Notes: generated by a model not told the origin, from the letters alone. 61,752 nt of DNA from Anaerobacillus alkalilacustris (GCF_001866005.1 NZ_MLQR01000029.1:1-61752); one strand, 5' to 3'; counted from the first letter of the stretch, positions 1 through 9,563 are shown. Made by a program: numbers and translations.

Positions 1-156
1 GCGGAAACCGCTAAAAGTAACGGTGTCGATTTCTACGAATACATAAAGAAACTTTTGACGGATCTACCGAATATCGGCATCCATCAAAACCCTGAAATTT
101 TAAATCAGTACATGCCCTGGTCCAAAATGATCCAGGTATCATGTATGAAAAAATAA
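1..156 (+). CDS. IS66-family transposase, C-terminal end (partial)
   Basis: The frame is open from base 1 to a TAA at 154-156 and gives about 51 residues. It has the typical tail of IS66-type DDE transposases: an ETAK-N stretch, a Tyr, a hydrophobic helix ending in LPN, and a PWS motif near the end. The catalytic part lies outside the window, so whether the element is intact cannot be judged. The family call rests on memory of the C-terminal pattern only. Confidence 0.7.
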   Translation, partial: AETAKSNGVDFYEYIKKLLTDLPNIGIHQNPEILNQYMPWSKMIQVSCMKK

Positions 157-161
157 ATATG

Positions 162-247
162 CCGTATATTCGATAAAAAAGTCGTGATATACGGCTATTC
201 GTCATGCGTACCGGAAAGGTGCGCTATTTTTTATATTTCGGGCTTAC
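162..247 (+). mobile_element. Probable right end of the IS66-type element
   Basis: A 9-bp hairpin (GCCGTATAT paired with ATATACGGC, 162-197) follows the transposase stop and could end its transcript. The sequence then runs to GCTTAC at about 242-247. IS66 elements usually begin GTAA-C, so GCTTAC as the complement of GTAAGC is a candidate right terminus. The left end is outside the window, so the boundary is tentative. Confidence 0.4.
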
Positions 248-359
248 TTTTGACACAGTCTAATCATTTACCTTTTCAATTGAAGAAAATTCTCTAATGG
301 ACTTATACTTATACTATAGTTCGAAAAATTCTAGTAGCTATTTCTAAAACTCGGTAGAT

Positions 360-516
360 TATAAGAAAAGCGCAAGGCGCCCGCCTATCGGCGACAAACA
401 CTGGAAGGTCGTCAATTGCGGTCTGCTCTTTGACCGCAATTGACGACCTGAAGTGATCGAGCCGATGGCGCCTGGAGCTAGACAGTTTCCAAGTTAGAAA
501 TTTATAAATTCTGATA
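360..516 (+). repeat. Interspersed foldback repeat, copy R1 (subtype A)
   Basis: About 155 bp starting ATAAGAAAAGCGCAAGGCGCC and ending with CTAGACAGTTTCC and an AT-rich AGAAATTTATAAATTCTGAT tail. The ends pair (GGCGCC and ATCGGC on the left with GCCGAT and GGCGCC on the right). The centre is an 18-bp perfect stem, 406-423 with 432-449. Related copies occur at 4181, 7700, 20219, 23676, 23836 and, inverted, 27101. It fills most of the space between the IS end and metA. Confidence 0.85.
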
Positions 517-524
517 CTACAAGA

Positions 525-553
525 AAACCCTCATTATTGTAATGAGAGTTTTC
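525..553 (-). terminator. Rho-independent terminator of metA
   Basis: CTCATTA and TAATGAG form a 7-bp stem flanked by A- and T-rich tracts, giving a U-run on the minus strand just past the metA stop. Confidence 0.75.
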
Positions 554-564
554 CTTCTTCGTAC

Positions 565-1476
565 CTATATATTTAAATCGTAAGGAGTTTCTTGATAAAC
601 ATAATAATTTAACCAATTTGAGAAAATTAAATTAGCATGCGCACGCCAACGTAGCCTTGGCGCTATAGTAGGATCATTATTAAAAAAATAATTAATTGGA
701 CAGGAAATATCTAAACCTTTTTGAATGTCTCGCTCATATTCAGTTTTTAAAGTTGTCGCATCATATTCAAAATGACCAGTAATAAAAATTTGTTTCCCAT
801 TTTTTGAAGCAACAATATTTACTCCTGCTTCTTTGGACTCCGATAAGATTTCTATATCAGGAATTTTCTCAATATCCTCTCTCCTTACCTCTGTATACCT
901 TGACTGCGGAACGACATACTCATCGTCAAAGCCTCGTAATAAATCAACGTGTGGGTTAGAAATTGTATGCGGGAATATTCCGAAAACCTTTTCCTTCAAC
1001 ATATATTTGGGCACACCATAATGATAATATAAGCCTGCTTGAGCTCCCCAACAAATATGTAAAGTAGAAGTAACGTTAGAAACCGACCAGTCCATAATAT
1101 CCTTTAATTCACTCCAATAAGTAACGTCTTCAAATGGAAGATGTTCAATTGGAGCGCCTGTAATTATCATCCCATCAAACTTTCGATCTTTTATTTCATC
1201 AAGAGTTTGATAAAAAGCAGTTAAATGTTTTTTTGATGTGTTTTTTGATTCATGTGTATCTGGATGTATGAAAACCACTTCTACTTGCAAAGGTGAATTC
1301 CCAAGTAAACGAAGAAGTTGTGTTTCCGTCACTTCTTTAACAGGCATTAAATTTAAAATAACAATTTTTAGAGGGCGAATATCTTGACTAAAGGCTCTGC
1401 TTTCATCCATGACAAATATATTTTCTTTAAGCAAAATTTCTTTTGCTGGTAACATATCAGGTATTTTTATAGGCAT
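565..1476 (-). CDS. metA: Homoserine O-acetyltransferase MetA
   Basis: Transfers an acyl group from acyl-CoA to homoserine, the first committed step of methionine synthesis in the cytoplasm. The 303-residue length is normal. Visible family features are Lys47 in MPVKEVTE, the catalytic Cys142 in HICWGAQAG, and His235 with Glu237 in GHFEYD. Residue 111 is Glu; in this family Glu111 is known to favour acetyl-CoA over succinyl-CoA, so the acetyl form is preferred here. The ATG at 1476 is chosen because GAAGGAG lies about 10 bases before it, while the longer frame would need a GTG inside that ribosome binding site. I see no S-box riboswitch upstream. Confidence 0.95.
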   Translation of the reverse strand: MPIKIPDMLPAKEILLKENIFVMDESRAFSQDIRPLKIVILNLMPVKEVTETQLLRLLGNSPLQVEVVFIHPDTHESKNTSKKHLTAFYQTLDEIKDRKFDGMIITGAPIEHLPFEDVTYWSELKDIMDWSVSNVTSTLHICWGAQAGLYYHYGVPKYMLKEKVFGIFPHTISNPHVDLLRGFDDEYVVPQSRYTEVRREDIEKIPDIEILSESKEAGVNIVASKNGKQIFITGHFEYDATTLKTEYERDIQKGLDISCPINYFFNNDPTIAPRLRWRAHANLIFSNWLNYYVYQETPYDLNI

Positions 1477-1658
1477 ACTAAACGTCACTCCTTCATAAAA
1501 CTATTCATATTCCAGTATGGATACGATCCGTATAACTTCAAATAATATTAAAGAAGTTACTCTTACTTATTGAACCCTTTTAAGTTATTAAGTTATCATG
1601 AATTTATAAAATTCGCAATTATTTATTTATTAAATTGAAAAAGTACAGGAGTGAAAGT

Positions 1659-2324
1659 ATGAAAATACGGTTAGAAATATTATATAAACCAAAACAAGGA
1701 ACAAATCAATATGAATTATCAACTGATTTTTTACCAATTCAAGAAGCACTTTTGTTAAGCGAAGATATTGAAAAAACAGGTAGAGCAACAAAAATCAATT
1801 ATATTGATGAAACTGATACAACGTGGTTGAAGAAACATTTACAAAAATATATAAAAAGTTTGAAAGAAGAACCTCATAATATTCTTGTTTATTTTGATGG
1901 AGGTTACAATGAAGAAAAACGCATGGCAGGTGTAGGTGTAGCCATTTATTATGAACAAAACAATAAATATTATCGATTAAGAAAAAATCAGTCGTTAGAC
2001 CAATTATCTTCAAACAACGAAGCCGAGTTCGCAGCCTTATGGTTGGCTATTAATGAATTAGAAGGTCTTGGGATACATCACCTTCCTATTACTATTAAAG
2101 GAGATTCGTTAGTAGTCATAAATCAAGCAAAAGGGGAATGGCCATGTTACGAAGAGGAACATACTCGTTGGTTAGATAGAATCGATGAAAAAATATCAGC
2201 ATTAGGTCTTACCGTTAGTTACGAGTCCATTAATAGAGCTGAAAACAAAGAAGCTGACAGCTTAGCTTCTCAAGCACTATCTGAAACAATTATTGATGCC
2301 ACAAGTGAAGTAAAAAAATATTAA
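1659..2324 (+). CDS. RNase H-like protein (RNase HI-related)
   Basis: About 221 residues. The C-terminal two thirds carry an RNase H fold signature: VYFDGG (Asp), NNEAEFAAL (Glu), KGDSLVV (Asp) and NKEADSLA (Asp). All four acidic metal-binding positions are present, so it may cleave RNA in RNA/DNA hybrids. The N-terminal 75 residues are a separate region I do not recognise. The ATG at 1659 follows an AGGAGTG ribosome binding site; an upstream TTG in frame lacks one. It is monocistronic and shares a terminator with the convergent PHP gene. Resembles the YpeP/YpdQ group of Bacillus. Confidence 0.8.
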   Translation: MKIRLEILYKPKQGTNQYELSTDFLPIQEALLLSEDIEKTGRATKINYIDETDTTWLKKHLQKYIKSLKEEPHNILVYFDGGYNEEKRMAGVGVAIYYEQNNKYYRLRKNQSLDQLSSNNEAEFAALWLAINELEGLGIHHLPITIKGDSLVVINQAKGEWPCYEEEHTRWLDRIDEKISALGLTVSYESINRAENKEADSLASQALSETIIDATSEVKKY

Positions 2325-2351
2325 AAACTTGGCGAAAAGCCAAGTTTTTTT
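2324..2351. terminator. Bidirectional terminator
   Basis: AAAACTTGGC and GCCAAGTTTT pair around a GAAA loop, with A- and T-runs on both sides. It serves the RNase H-like gene (+) and the PHP gene (-), and overlaps the last codon of the latter. Confidence 0.85.
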
Positions 2352-3210
2352 ATTTCTTTATTCGAGCTAATAATCTTATAGCAAACTCGTTATCTATTCG
2401 AGTCTCTCCTAGCGGTTGAGTGACTCTACCGTAATCCTCATGATGAAAATCGGACCCACCGGTTCGTAATAAGACTACACCTTGTTGTTGTTCGATTTGC
2501 TTTACAAGTTTCTCATAATGATTTTGGACTTCTAAATTATGGTCACGGTGATATACCTCCACCCCGTGTAACAATCCTGTTTTTACCCATGATGAAATTC
2601 TATCGTCCAAATTGTAATATACTGGGTGGGCTAAAATTGCAATACCTTTTGCAGCTTCTATCCATTGAAGTGCTTCTAGCGGAGTCATTTCTCTTTCCTT
2701 TTTCACATAACAAGGCTTTCCTTCAGCTAAATACTTGTCAAATGCTTCGGCAACATCGTTTACAGCCCCCATTTTAACAAGTACTTTTGCAACGTGAGGT
2801 CTACCAATACTCCCACCATCAGCTTCTTTTAGAATATCAGCTTCATTCAAATGAATATTAAGTCTTGCAAATTTTTGAACCATTTCCTGCATACGAGTTT
2901 TCCTCATCTTTTGTTGCTCACTAAGCATTGATAATAATGGTTCATAAGTTAGATCAATTCCGTAACCTAATATATGAACGCCGATGCCATTCTCTTTCGT
3001 AGAAAACTCAATACCATTAATTACGGTGATGCCTAACCTTTCCCCTTCAACTATGGCCTCTTTAACACCTGCAACCGTATCATGATCTGTAATTGCTATA
3101 TACTCTAGTCCTACTTCTTTACACTTTCGTACTAATTCCTTTGGTGAATATCCACCATCCGATGCAGTTGTATGAAGGTGTAAATCCGTATTCTTTGACT
3201 CACTTCCCAT
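2350..3210 (-). CDS. PHP-domain phosphoesterase (TrpH/YciV type)
   Basis: About 286 residues. PHP metal-binding motifs are visible: DLHLHTTASDG near the N-terminus, ITDHDT near residue 40, a conserved Glu in NGIEFS, an AHP motif, and GGSDFH near the C-terminus. Family members hydrolyse 3',5'-nucleoside bisphosphates or short RNA 5' ends; the exact substrate here is not shown by sequence. The ATG at 3210 is preferred over the one at 3219 because AAAGGATGG sits just before it. It lies 50 bases downstream of nadE, read in the same direction. Confidence 0.85.
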   Translation of the reverse strand: MGSESKNTDLHLHTTASDGGYSPKELVRKCKEVGLEYIAITDHDTVAGVKEAIVEGERLGITVINGIEFSTKENGIGVHILGYGIDLTYEPLLSMLSEQQKMRKTRMQEMVQKFARLNIHLNEADILKEADGGSIGRPHVAKVLVKMGAVNDVAEAFDKYLAEGKPCYVKKEREMTPLEALQWIEAAKGIAILAHPVYYNLDDRISSWVKTGLLHGVEVYHRDHNLEVQNHYEKLVKQIEQQQGVVLLRTGGSDFHHEDYGRVTQPLGETRIDNEFAIRLLARIKK

Positions 3211-3260
3211 GTTAACCATCCTTTTTCATGTGAAATCCTAAATGCACCATCTATAATCGG

Positions 3261-4091
3261 TTATTTCCACCAATCGTCATAAATACTGACTGGCCCTTGT
3301 CGTTTATGTTCTGTCAATTTGTATTTTGCTTCAATCTTATCACTTATTGTTGATGGAATGGTTTTACCCTCTAGGTAATCATCAATGTTTTCATAGGTAA
3401 AACCTAACGCAACTTCATCGGGTAAGCCAGGTTTATCGTCTTCTAAGTCCGCAGTTGGAGCTTTTAAATATAGGTGCTCAGGACAAACTAATTGTTTTAA
3501 AATCTGTTTCCCTTGACGTTTATTTAAACCATATATTGGAACAATGTCACATGCACCATCTCCATGTTTTGTAAAGAAACCTGTAATGGCTTCTGCTGAG
3601 TGATCCGTACCTACAACTAGACATTGATAATGACTAGCAATATCGTATTGTACCTTCATACGTTCTCTCGCTTTTGTATTACCTTTTAGAAAATCACTTA
3701 AATAACTTCCTGTTGCTTCTGTAAAAGAGTTCATTGATGCATCTACAGCTGGTTTTATGTTAACGGTTATTGATTTAGTAGGTTGAATAAAAGAAATCGC
3801 ATCTTGTGCATCTTGCTCATCTTGCTGCTCTCCATACGGTAGACGAACAGCTATAAATACGTACTCTTTATTCCCATCGCTTTCACTGTTTAGCTCATCT
3901 ATCGCCATTTGACACAATTTCCCAGTTAACGTTGAATCTTGCCCACCAGAAATCCCTAATACATATCCACTTACTCCTGTTTTATGGATGTATTGTTTTA
4001 AAAATTTAACTCGTTCTGATATTTCTGCATTTACATCAATGGTTGGTTTAACCTTCATATTTGCAATGATAGATTGTTGAATATTTTTCAT
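3261..4091 (-). CDS. nadE: NH3-dependent NAD+ synthetase NadE
   Basis: Amidates nicotinate adenine dinucleotide to NAD+ with ammonia and ATP, the last step of NAD synthesis. Its 276 residues match the single-domain (ammonia-using) form; there is no glutaminase domain. The pyrophosphatase loop SGGQDST is at residues 48-54, and [22 protein letters not shown] gives the second conserved block. A GGAGG site precedes the ATG at 4091. Probably transcribed with the PHP gene downstream. Confidence 0.95.
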   Translation of the reverse strand: MKNIQQSIIANMKVKPTIDVNAEISERVKFLKQYIHKTGVSGYVLGISGGQDSTLTGKLCQMAIDELNSESDGNKEYVFIAVRLPYGEQQDEQDAQDAISFIQPTKSITVNIKPAVDASMNSFTEATGSYLSDFLKGNTKARERMKVQYDIASHYQCLVVGTDHSAEAITGFFTKHGDGACDIVPIYGLNKRQGKQILKQLVCPEHLYLKAPTADLEDDKPGLPDEVALGFTYENIDDYLEGKTIPSTISDKIEAKYKLTEHKRQGPVSIYDDWWK

Positions 4092-4180
4092 CTATAATCC
4101 TCCAAATTTTTCTATGTCCCTATAGTTTACCACTTTCTGAAAATAAGCACATAAAAAAAGTAAATTTTACTAACAAATTT

Positions 4181-4336
4181 ATAAGAAAAGCGCAAGGCGC
4201 CCGCCTATCGGCGACAAACACTGGAAGGTCGGCAAGTAGCGGTCTGCTCTTTGACCGCAATTGACGAACTGAAGTGATCGAGCCGATGGCGCCTGGAGCT
4301 AGACAGTTTCCAAGTTATAAATTTATAAATTCTGAT
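4181..4336 (+). repeat. Interspersed foldback repeat, copy R2 (subtype A)
   Basis: Near-identical to R1 at both ends. The left side of the central stem differs (GGCAAGTAGCGGTC instead of GTCAATTGCGGTC), so only the inner GCGGTC/GACCGC part still pairs. Confidence 0.85.
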
Positions 4337-4338
4337 TA

Positions 4339-4372
4339 TATAAGAAAAGCACAAGCGCCTTGGGCTTTTAAG
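4339..4372 (+). repeat. Truncated repeat fragment
   Basis: ATAAGAAAAGCACAAGCGCCTT matches the start of subtype B copies (compare R3 and R6) and then breaks off. It directly abuts R2. Confidence 0.6.
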
Positions 4373-4381
4373 CAAACAAAA

Positions 4382-4405
4382 ATGGTTAGGTAATTACCTA
4401 ACCAT
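4382..4405 (-). terminator. Terminator of tlp
   Basis: Perfect palindrome of GGTTAGGTAA with TTACCTAACC, followed by a T-run on the minus strand, 6 bases past the tlp stop. Confidence 0.85.
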
Positions 4406-4410
4406 AACCA

Positions 4411-4641
4411 TTAATCGATCTGTCCATTATGCCGTGCAGACATCTCATCTTCAATTTCTGATTTGAATCCTTCAATACTTTGTTCTCGTCTTGCATTTTT
4501 AGATTGAATCGCTTCCCTCTCTTCAGGCTTTAAGTCTTCATTTTGTAACGTTTTATGTGCTTCTTCTAAATTTTCAATCGTATTGTTGACCATTTGTTCT
4601 AATCTTTCTACGTTATTGCTACGGTTATCTGGTTTTGCCAT
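4411..4641 (-). CDS. tlp: Small acid-soluble spore protein Tlp
   Basis: 76 residues, charged and helical, matching Tlp: starts MAKPDNRSNNVERLEQMV, has a KNARREQSIEGFKSEI block and ends in an RHNGQID-type tail. Tlp is a minor spore-core protein made in the forespore. GGAGG precedes the ATG. It is followed by its own terminator. In Bacillus subtilis tlp is next to yneP, as here. Confidence 0.93.
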   Translation of the reverse strand: MAKPDNRSNNVERLEQMVNNTIENLEEAHKTLQNEDLKPEEREAIQSKNARREQSIEGFKSEIEDEMSARHNGQID

Positions 4642-4810
4642 TATGTAAAACCTCCTATGTTTAAAGTAAAAATACTTGCTTTTGTTTTCAAATAGATGTC
4701 TACCATGTTGTTTAACGAAAGCTCTATTATTGTACTATCACTGTATAAGGATCACTCCGTGAAAGTACAAGGTTATTTTTCACTTTGAAGAAAGTTTTAT
4801 TCATACAAGC

Positions 4811-5230
4811 TTATGACTTTTTTATTTTTTCATACACTTCATGCCAATTCGGGAATTTACGCTTCATAGAGATTGGACGGAACGAATCTTTAGTGACACA
4901 AACATGTTCACTAGTACCTGTTAAACAGGTGACTCCCTCTCCATTCACAATTTCATAACCATATGTCACCTTCACACCAGAATACTCCTCTACCCATGTT
5001 CTAACTTCAACAGTTTCTCCATATTTTGCAGGATACTTATAAGAAAACTGAACATTTATTACTGGAGATAGTACTCCTTCTTTTTCCATATCAGCATACT
5101 TAAATCCCATTTCTTCAATGATTTTCGTTCTTCCTATTTCGCACCAAACAAGATAGTTTGCATGGTAAACTACTCCCATTTGGTCTGTTTCTGCATAACG
5201 AACCTCTACTTTCGTCTTAGAAATATACAT
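4811..5230 (-). CDS. Acyl-CoA thioesterase, YbgC/FcbC (YneP) family
   Basis: 139-residue hot-dog fold protein. The motif RYAETDQMGVVYHANYLVW near residues 11-29 holds the catalytic Asp of the 4-hydroxybenzoyl-CoA thioesterase class. The natural substrate is unknown. GAGAGGTGAG precedes the ATG at 5230. It starts 20 bases after the AAA ATPase gene, so the two are probably one transcript. Confidence 0.88.
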   Translation of the reverse strand: MYISKTKVEVRYAETDQMGVVYHANYLVWCEIGRTKIIEEMGFKYADMEKEGVLSPVINVQFSYKYPAKYGETVEVRTWVEEYSGVKVTYGYEIVNGEGVTCLTGTSEHVCVTKDSFRPISMKRKFPNWHEVYEKIKKS

Positions 5231-5249
5231 GGAAACTCACCTCTCTAAA

Positions 5250-7580
5250 TCAATTACACCCTTTAAAATCTTCAATTACAAGCTCAGATAGTTGCTTTTT
5301 TGTTAACTCTTCTCCATCATTCATTATCCGAAAAGAATGATGTTGAATTGCTAAATCTACTAAATCTTTTGCGTATCGACCATTTCCTTTTGGATTTTGA
5401 TCATTCAGTCTAGAAAATACATATGTTTTAACATCTTCTTTTATTGAATACCCATACAGGTTCGCATTCAGGTTGACCATTTGGACAAGTTCTTCAACAG
5501 TATAGTCACTAAAATAAAAGTACTTCTTAAAACGAGAAGCAAGGCCAGGATTGCTTTCAATAAGTGTTTCGATTTCATTTGGATATCCTGCTAAAATAAC
5601 AACTAAGTTCTCATTATGTTTTGTCATTTCATCAACTAATGTATCGATAGCCTCTTTTCCGAAATCACCTTGACCACCGATTAAAGAGTAAGCCTCATCA
5701 ATAAACAATATACCACCTAATGCTTCTCTTATTTTCTTCTTCGTCTTCAAAGCGGTTTGACCAGTAAAGCCTGCTACAAGATCTCCTCTAGCGGCAACAA
5801 CTAGGTGTCCTCTTTTTAACAACCCTAATTCTTTTAAAATTTTTGCATATATTTTTGCTACGGTTGTTTTCCCTGTACCTGGGTTACCGGTAAAAACTGA
5901 ATGAAGTTGAAGAGGGACAGTCGGTAGTTTCTTCTCCCGACGTAACTGCTGGACTTTTACAAATGATATTAGCGACTTTACTTCTTTTTTTATTTCCTGT
6001 AAACCTATGAGTCCTTCAAGCTGCTGAATACCATCCTCTTCTTTTTCATCGTTATTATGAACACGAACATCATCAACAGTTAAAATTGTAAAATCTTCAC
6101 TCCGATGTGGTTCATGTAACTGAACAATTGAACCTTTTTGAAAAATAGCATCTAAAACAATATTTTTTACAGTACGTGCATTGCCAAACGATGCATCTAC
6201 TTGCTCATTTTCAATACGCTTTCTTAATTCAATAATCGCTTCTTCAGAAAAAGTAAAATCATTATCAAGTGCTACCAATTCAGCAATGTTAATTAACTCA
6301 TTCACTGTATAGTTTCGTAAATGGATATGGTTATTTTCCGGAAAACGACTTCTCAACCCTGGATTTGCCCATAGAAATTGGCGCATTTCCTCTGGGTACC
6401 CAGCTAAAATCACCGCAAACTTGCCCGCATATTCACTACTCGTCATTTGAGATACGAGGGTATCAATAGCCGTTTGACCATAATCGTTGCCGCTACTATC
6501 TTGTCTTTTTAAACTATAAGCTTCATCAATAAAAAGAACTCCACCCACAGCTTGTTTTATTATATTAATCGTATTCTCTTCTGTTTGTCCTACATAACCA
6601 CCTACTAAGTGGGACCTGTCCACTTCTATTACTTCTTCTCGTGGTAATATTCCAAGTTCATAATATATCTTTGCAAGTAATCTTGCTAAAGTAGTTTTAC
6701 CAGTACCTGGATTGCCTGTTAAGATCATATTTAAACTGAGTTCATCTTTTAATTGATAACCCATTTCTTTTCGAATGTTTTGATATTGTAAATAACGATA
6801 CAGTTTCTCGACACGATCCTTTACTTCAGTTAAACCTATCATCTTTTTCAAGTCAGTTAATGCAACCCTTTGATCATTGTCTGTTTTTATTTCATCATCA
6901 GCAATCGTATTTATCCATTGAATGTGAAGCTCTTCAATTTCAGAGATTGTTTTTTTCACTTCAAGTAATTGTGATTTAGAATAGTAAATCCCCTTCACTG
7001 AGTCAGAATAAGCCTCTGTTGATTTTACAATAGTACGTAACTGTTTTTTTAACGCTTGCAGAATATCATTTAAATTCTCAAATCTTATAATAAGTTCATC
7101 ATCATATAGTCGTCTTGCTGCACTAATTAAGGATTGAACAATCGCTTCATACTTCGTAGCGCGATCAAAAAAGTCGTTGGCTATATTTAAATAATCAGCA
7201 GCTAATTTTTTCTTTGCATTTCCGTGATCTGTTTCTCGAATTTGTGGAAACTGTTTAGGAAGAAGAGATGTTTCTAAAAGCTTAAAATAAATTTTAATAA
7301 ATACTTCGTTTATTAAATGATCAAGAGGATCGACTTCCATAGCCTTATCAAGTCTATCTAATGTAATTTGATCGAGCTCATGTATTCGAGCAAACCTGGC
7401 GTAAGCTGCCAGCGCATATAATTTTGCTACTAATTTATTTCTTTTATTTGATTGGTCTGTTATCCCCTCTAGCATTTGGAGCATTCTTACTATATGTCCC
7501 TCTTGTACTACTTCAAGTTGTTTACACCACTCAATGACCTTTGTTTCTATTTCATTCATATTAATCGTATCATTACTCAC
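5250..7580 (-). CDS. Tandem AAA ATPase, SpoVK/CbbX type
   Basis: 776 residues, roughly twice the size of Bacillus SpoVK (about 320). Residues 1-240 are a helical region without a recognised domain. Two AAA modules follow, each with GNPGTGKTT (289-297 and 565-573), a Walker B FIDEAYSL, an ILAGYP sensor segment and an arginine-finger-like NPGLRSRF or NPGLASRF. Both ATPase sites look intact. Family members remodel protein assemblies; SpoVK is required in spore maturation, but the role of this double form is inferred only. Start GTG at 7580 with a weak GGCGGGTG upstream. Confidence 0.85.
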   Translation of the reverse strand: MSNDTINMNEIETKVIEWCKQLEVVQEGHIVRMLQMLEGITDQSNKRNKLVAKLYALAAYARFARIHELDQITLDRLDKAMEVDPLDHLINEVFIKIYFKLLETSLLPKQFPQIRETDHGNAKKKLAADYLNIANDFFDRATKYEAIVQSLISAARRLYDDELIIRFENLNDILQALKKQLRTIVKSTEAYSDSVKGIYYSKSQLLEVKKTISEIEELHIQWINTIADDEIKTDNDQRVALTDLKKMIGLTEVKDRVEKLYRYLQYQNIRKEMGYQLKDELSLNMILTGNPGTGKTTLARLLAKIYYELGILPREEVIEVDRSHLVGGYVGQTEENTINIIKQAVGGVLFIDEAYSLKRQDSSGNDYGQTAIDTLVSQMTSSEYAGKFAVILAGYPEEMRQFLWANPGLRSRFPENNHIHLRNYTVNELINIAELVALDNDFTFSEEAIIELRKRIENEQVDASFGNARTVKNIVLDAIFQKGSIVQLHEPHRSEDFTILTVDDVRVHNNDEKEEDGIQQLEGLIGLQEIKKEVKSLISFVKVQQLRREKKLPTVPLQLHSVFTGNPGTGKTTVAKIYAKILKELGLLKRGHLVVAARGDLVAGFTGQTALKTKKKIREALGGILFIDEAYSLIGGQGDFGKEAIDTLVDEMTKHNENLVVILAGYPNEIETLIESNPGLASRFKKYFYFSDYTVEELVQMVNLNANLYGYSIKEDVKTYVFSRLNDQNPKGNGRYAKDLVDLAIQHHSFRIMNDGEELTKKQLSELVIEDFKGCN

Positions 7581-7699
7581 TTTAGCACCCGCCTAATTCC
7601 ACAGCATTTTTAACATTGTTATTAGAAAATAACACTATATATATTTTATCATTTCTTAGCGCTATTCTCACTCTTACAGCATTGGAACTTAGTTCAATC

Positions 7700-7985
7700 A
7701 AGAAAAGCGCAAGCGCCTTGGTCACGAGCGAAAGGCACTGGATGGCCTTTGACAGAAGCCGCTCTTTGGCTTCCTACGTGCTTCTGCGTCTTCTAGTATT
7801 GCTTCGTAGTAAGCTTCCTCGAAGCAGTGTTTTGTGCGACGAGTAACCGCAGGAGCAAAGCTGCATGAAGCTATTCAGAGACGTTATTCATGTAGTTATT
7901 GAAGTCAGTAACTTGACTGAAGTGACCGAGCTCGTAGGCTGCTTGCGCTAGACAGTTTCCAAGTTAGAAATTTATAAATTCTGAT
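7700..7985 (+). repeat. Interspersed foldback repeat, copy R3 (subtype B)
   Basis: About 285 bp beginning AGAAAAGCGCAAGCGCCTTGG and ending GCTAGACAGTTTCC plus the AT-rich tail shared with R1. The interior includes TGTGCGACGAGTAACCGCAG and GGAGCAAAG-type sequence, also found in R4, R6 and R7. The reading frame that crosses it is not a gene. Apart from this copy and a terminator, 7581-8124 holds nothing I recognise. Confidence 0.85.
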
Positions 7986-8092
7986 TATATGAAAAAAACT
8001 TAGAAGAAGTACATAGAGCTTTTTTCAACTAAGTCTATACAAGAAGAATTTATTCAATAGGTGCTAAAGGTAATTTAATAATTTTTAAAATT

Positions 8093-8126
8093 AAAAAGGA
8101 TAAGAATATATCTCTCATCCCTTTTT
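8093..8126 (-). terminator. Terminator after the 72-residue gene
   Basis: AAAAAGGATAAGA pairs imperfectly with TCTCATCCCTTTTT; on the minus strand it ends in a T-rich run just past the stop. Confidence 0.6.
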
Positions 8127-8343
8127 AATGACGAATAATTTTTTTGTATTTTTCAATTTCCATTAAATATTTTTGTAGCTCTGACCTACATAATTCTTGT
8201 TTCTTACATAGTAACGTTTTTGAAATTAAGTTTAATTCATCCTTTAATCCATCAACACGAAACCCTTGATCAATATATTCTTTCACCCTTTTGTAATAGG
8301 CAATAATTTCGCTCGTCGTCATTTCTGTATAACACATTTCCAT
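8125..8343 (-). CDS. Hypothetical 72-residue protein
   Basis: Not recognised. It is highly charged and probably helical, with two Cys in the middle (KTLLCKKQELCRSEL). AGGAGTG sits 5-6 bases before the ATG and a terminator follows, so it looks like a real single gene. Size and helical character are compatible with Spo0E-type small regulators, but the Spo0E signature is not clear. Confidence 0.6.
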   Translation of the reverse strand: MEMCYTEMTTSEIIAYYKRVKEYIDQGFRVDGLKDELNLISKTLLCKKQELCRSELQKYLMEIEKYKKIIRH

Positions 8344-8515
8344 AGTATCACTCCTAGTAGTAGATTTATGTTTTAAGGGTTATAATACTACTTATTTTAT
8401 ACTGCTAGAAATAGTGCTTCAAACAAATTCGTTCATCAAATTCTTGGTCGATTCGACCTAACGTAAACATTTTTTCAGTATAATGTAGACAACAATAGAA
8501 CAATGTCGATTTTTC

Positions 8516-9448
8516 TTATGCTGTTCGCTGCTTCTTTTCATTCTTTGACGATTTCCAGCCTTTCTTATACGTACTAAGGGTTACCCCAGTTAATACAAAA
8601 AAAGCACCTATTAAATGAGGAATAGTTAATTGCTCATTTAAAAATACATTTGCCATAATAACAGCTGAAATAGGCATAAAATTTATAAAAATAGATGCCC
8701 TTGCTGCCCCTATTTGTTGAATACCATAATAGTACATAATAAAAGAAATAACTGTTACAAAAACACTCATGTGACCAATCGCTACCCAAGCATCTATAGT
8801 ACTATTTGTTAAATCCGAAACAGTTGTTTCATATAAAGCAAATGGTAGTAAGAACAGTGTTCCAAAACATACAGCATAAGTTGTTGATACAATGGAACTA
8901 TATTTTCTTAAAACTACTCGACCGATTACACTATAAAGTGCCCAACATATCAATGCTCCAATTAAAATTAAATCGATAGGCTCAAATGCCATAGTTAAAA
9001 AAATACTGAGGTTACCATTAGTTATGATAAAGGAAACCCCTAATAAAGCGAAAATTAAACCTACAACTTGATTTTTTGATATTTTCTCTTTCAAAAATAG
9101 CGCAGATAATATAATAATTAAAACTGGATTAGAAGCAATAAATAAGGAGCTTTTAATAACTGGTGCATGTTTAGATGCTAAGAAAAAGAATATGTTGTAA
9201 AAACAAATACCAGTTAAGCCTAGCAATGCAAATAAAAACCAGTCTTTTAATGTTGGTTTTGGAATATTACGTTCCTTATACCACATTAACGGGAATAGAA
9301 GAATTACTGCACCTAAAAATCTGAAAAAAGCAACTGTTGCCGCTTCGAAGCTTTGGATTGCTATTTTTCCTGCAATAAAAGCACTTCCCCATGTACTTGT
9401 TGCTAAGAAAAGCATTAGATATATGAGCCACATTTTCTTATTATTCAT
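8516..9448 (-). CDS. DMT-superfamily (EamA) transporter
   Basis: 310 residues, about ten membrane helices in two EamA repeats (roughly 8-140 and 155-295). The first repeat has the typical WGSAFIAGKIAI opening and the second ends in a GVTLSTYKK tail facing the cytoplasm. This family exports or imports small metabolites; the substrate cannot be told from sequence. Single gene, no obvious partner. Confidence 0.85.
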   Translation of the reverse strand: MNNKKMWLIYLMLFLATSTWGSAFIAGKIAIQSFEAATVAFFRFLGAVILLFPLMWYKERNIPKPTLKDWFLFALLGLTGICFYNIFFFLASKHAPVIKSSLFIASNPVLIIILSALFLKEKISKNQVVGLIFALLGVSFIITNGNLSIFLTMAFEPIDLILIGALICWALYSVIGRVVLRKYSSIVSTTYAVCFGTLFLLPFALYETTVSDLTNSTIDAWVAIGHMSVFVTVISFIMYYYGIQQIGAARASIFINFMPISAVIMANVFLNEQLTIPHLIGAFFVLTGVTLSTYKKGWKSSKNEKKQRTA

Positions 9449-9531
9449 TAAAACCGATCACCTACTTGTTTTTCGATAATCGAAATATACCTCATTTCCG
9501 TCGAATTTTCCATCGTTTTTCAAAAGAAAAA

Positions 9532-9563
9532 GGTAAAAAGTCGGAAAAATCCGTCTCTTTACC
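9532..9563 (-). terminator. Terminator after the copC/copD pair
   Basis: GGTAAAAAG-CGGA and TCCG-CTCTTTACC pair around AAAA, with a T-rich run on the minus strand about 60 bases past the copD stop. Confidence 0.65.

Noticed and set aside
1477..1634. S-box (SAM) riboswitch before metA
   Set aside because: I looked for the conserved core and the terminator helix and found neither.
7616..7846. 76-codon frame on plus
   Set aside because: It runs through foldback repeat R3 and has no binding site; the same frame does not persist in other copies.
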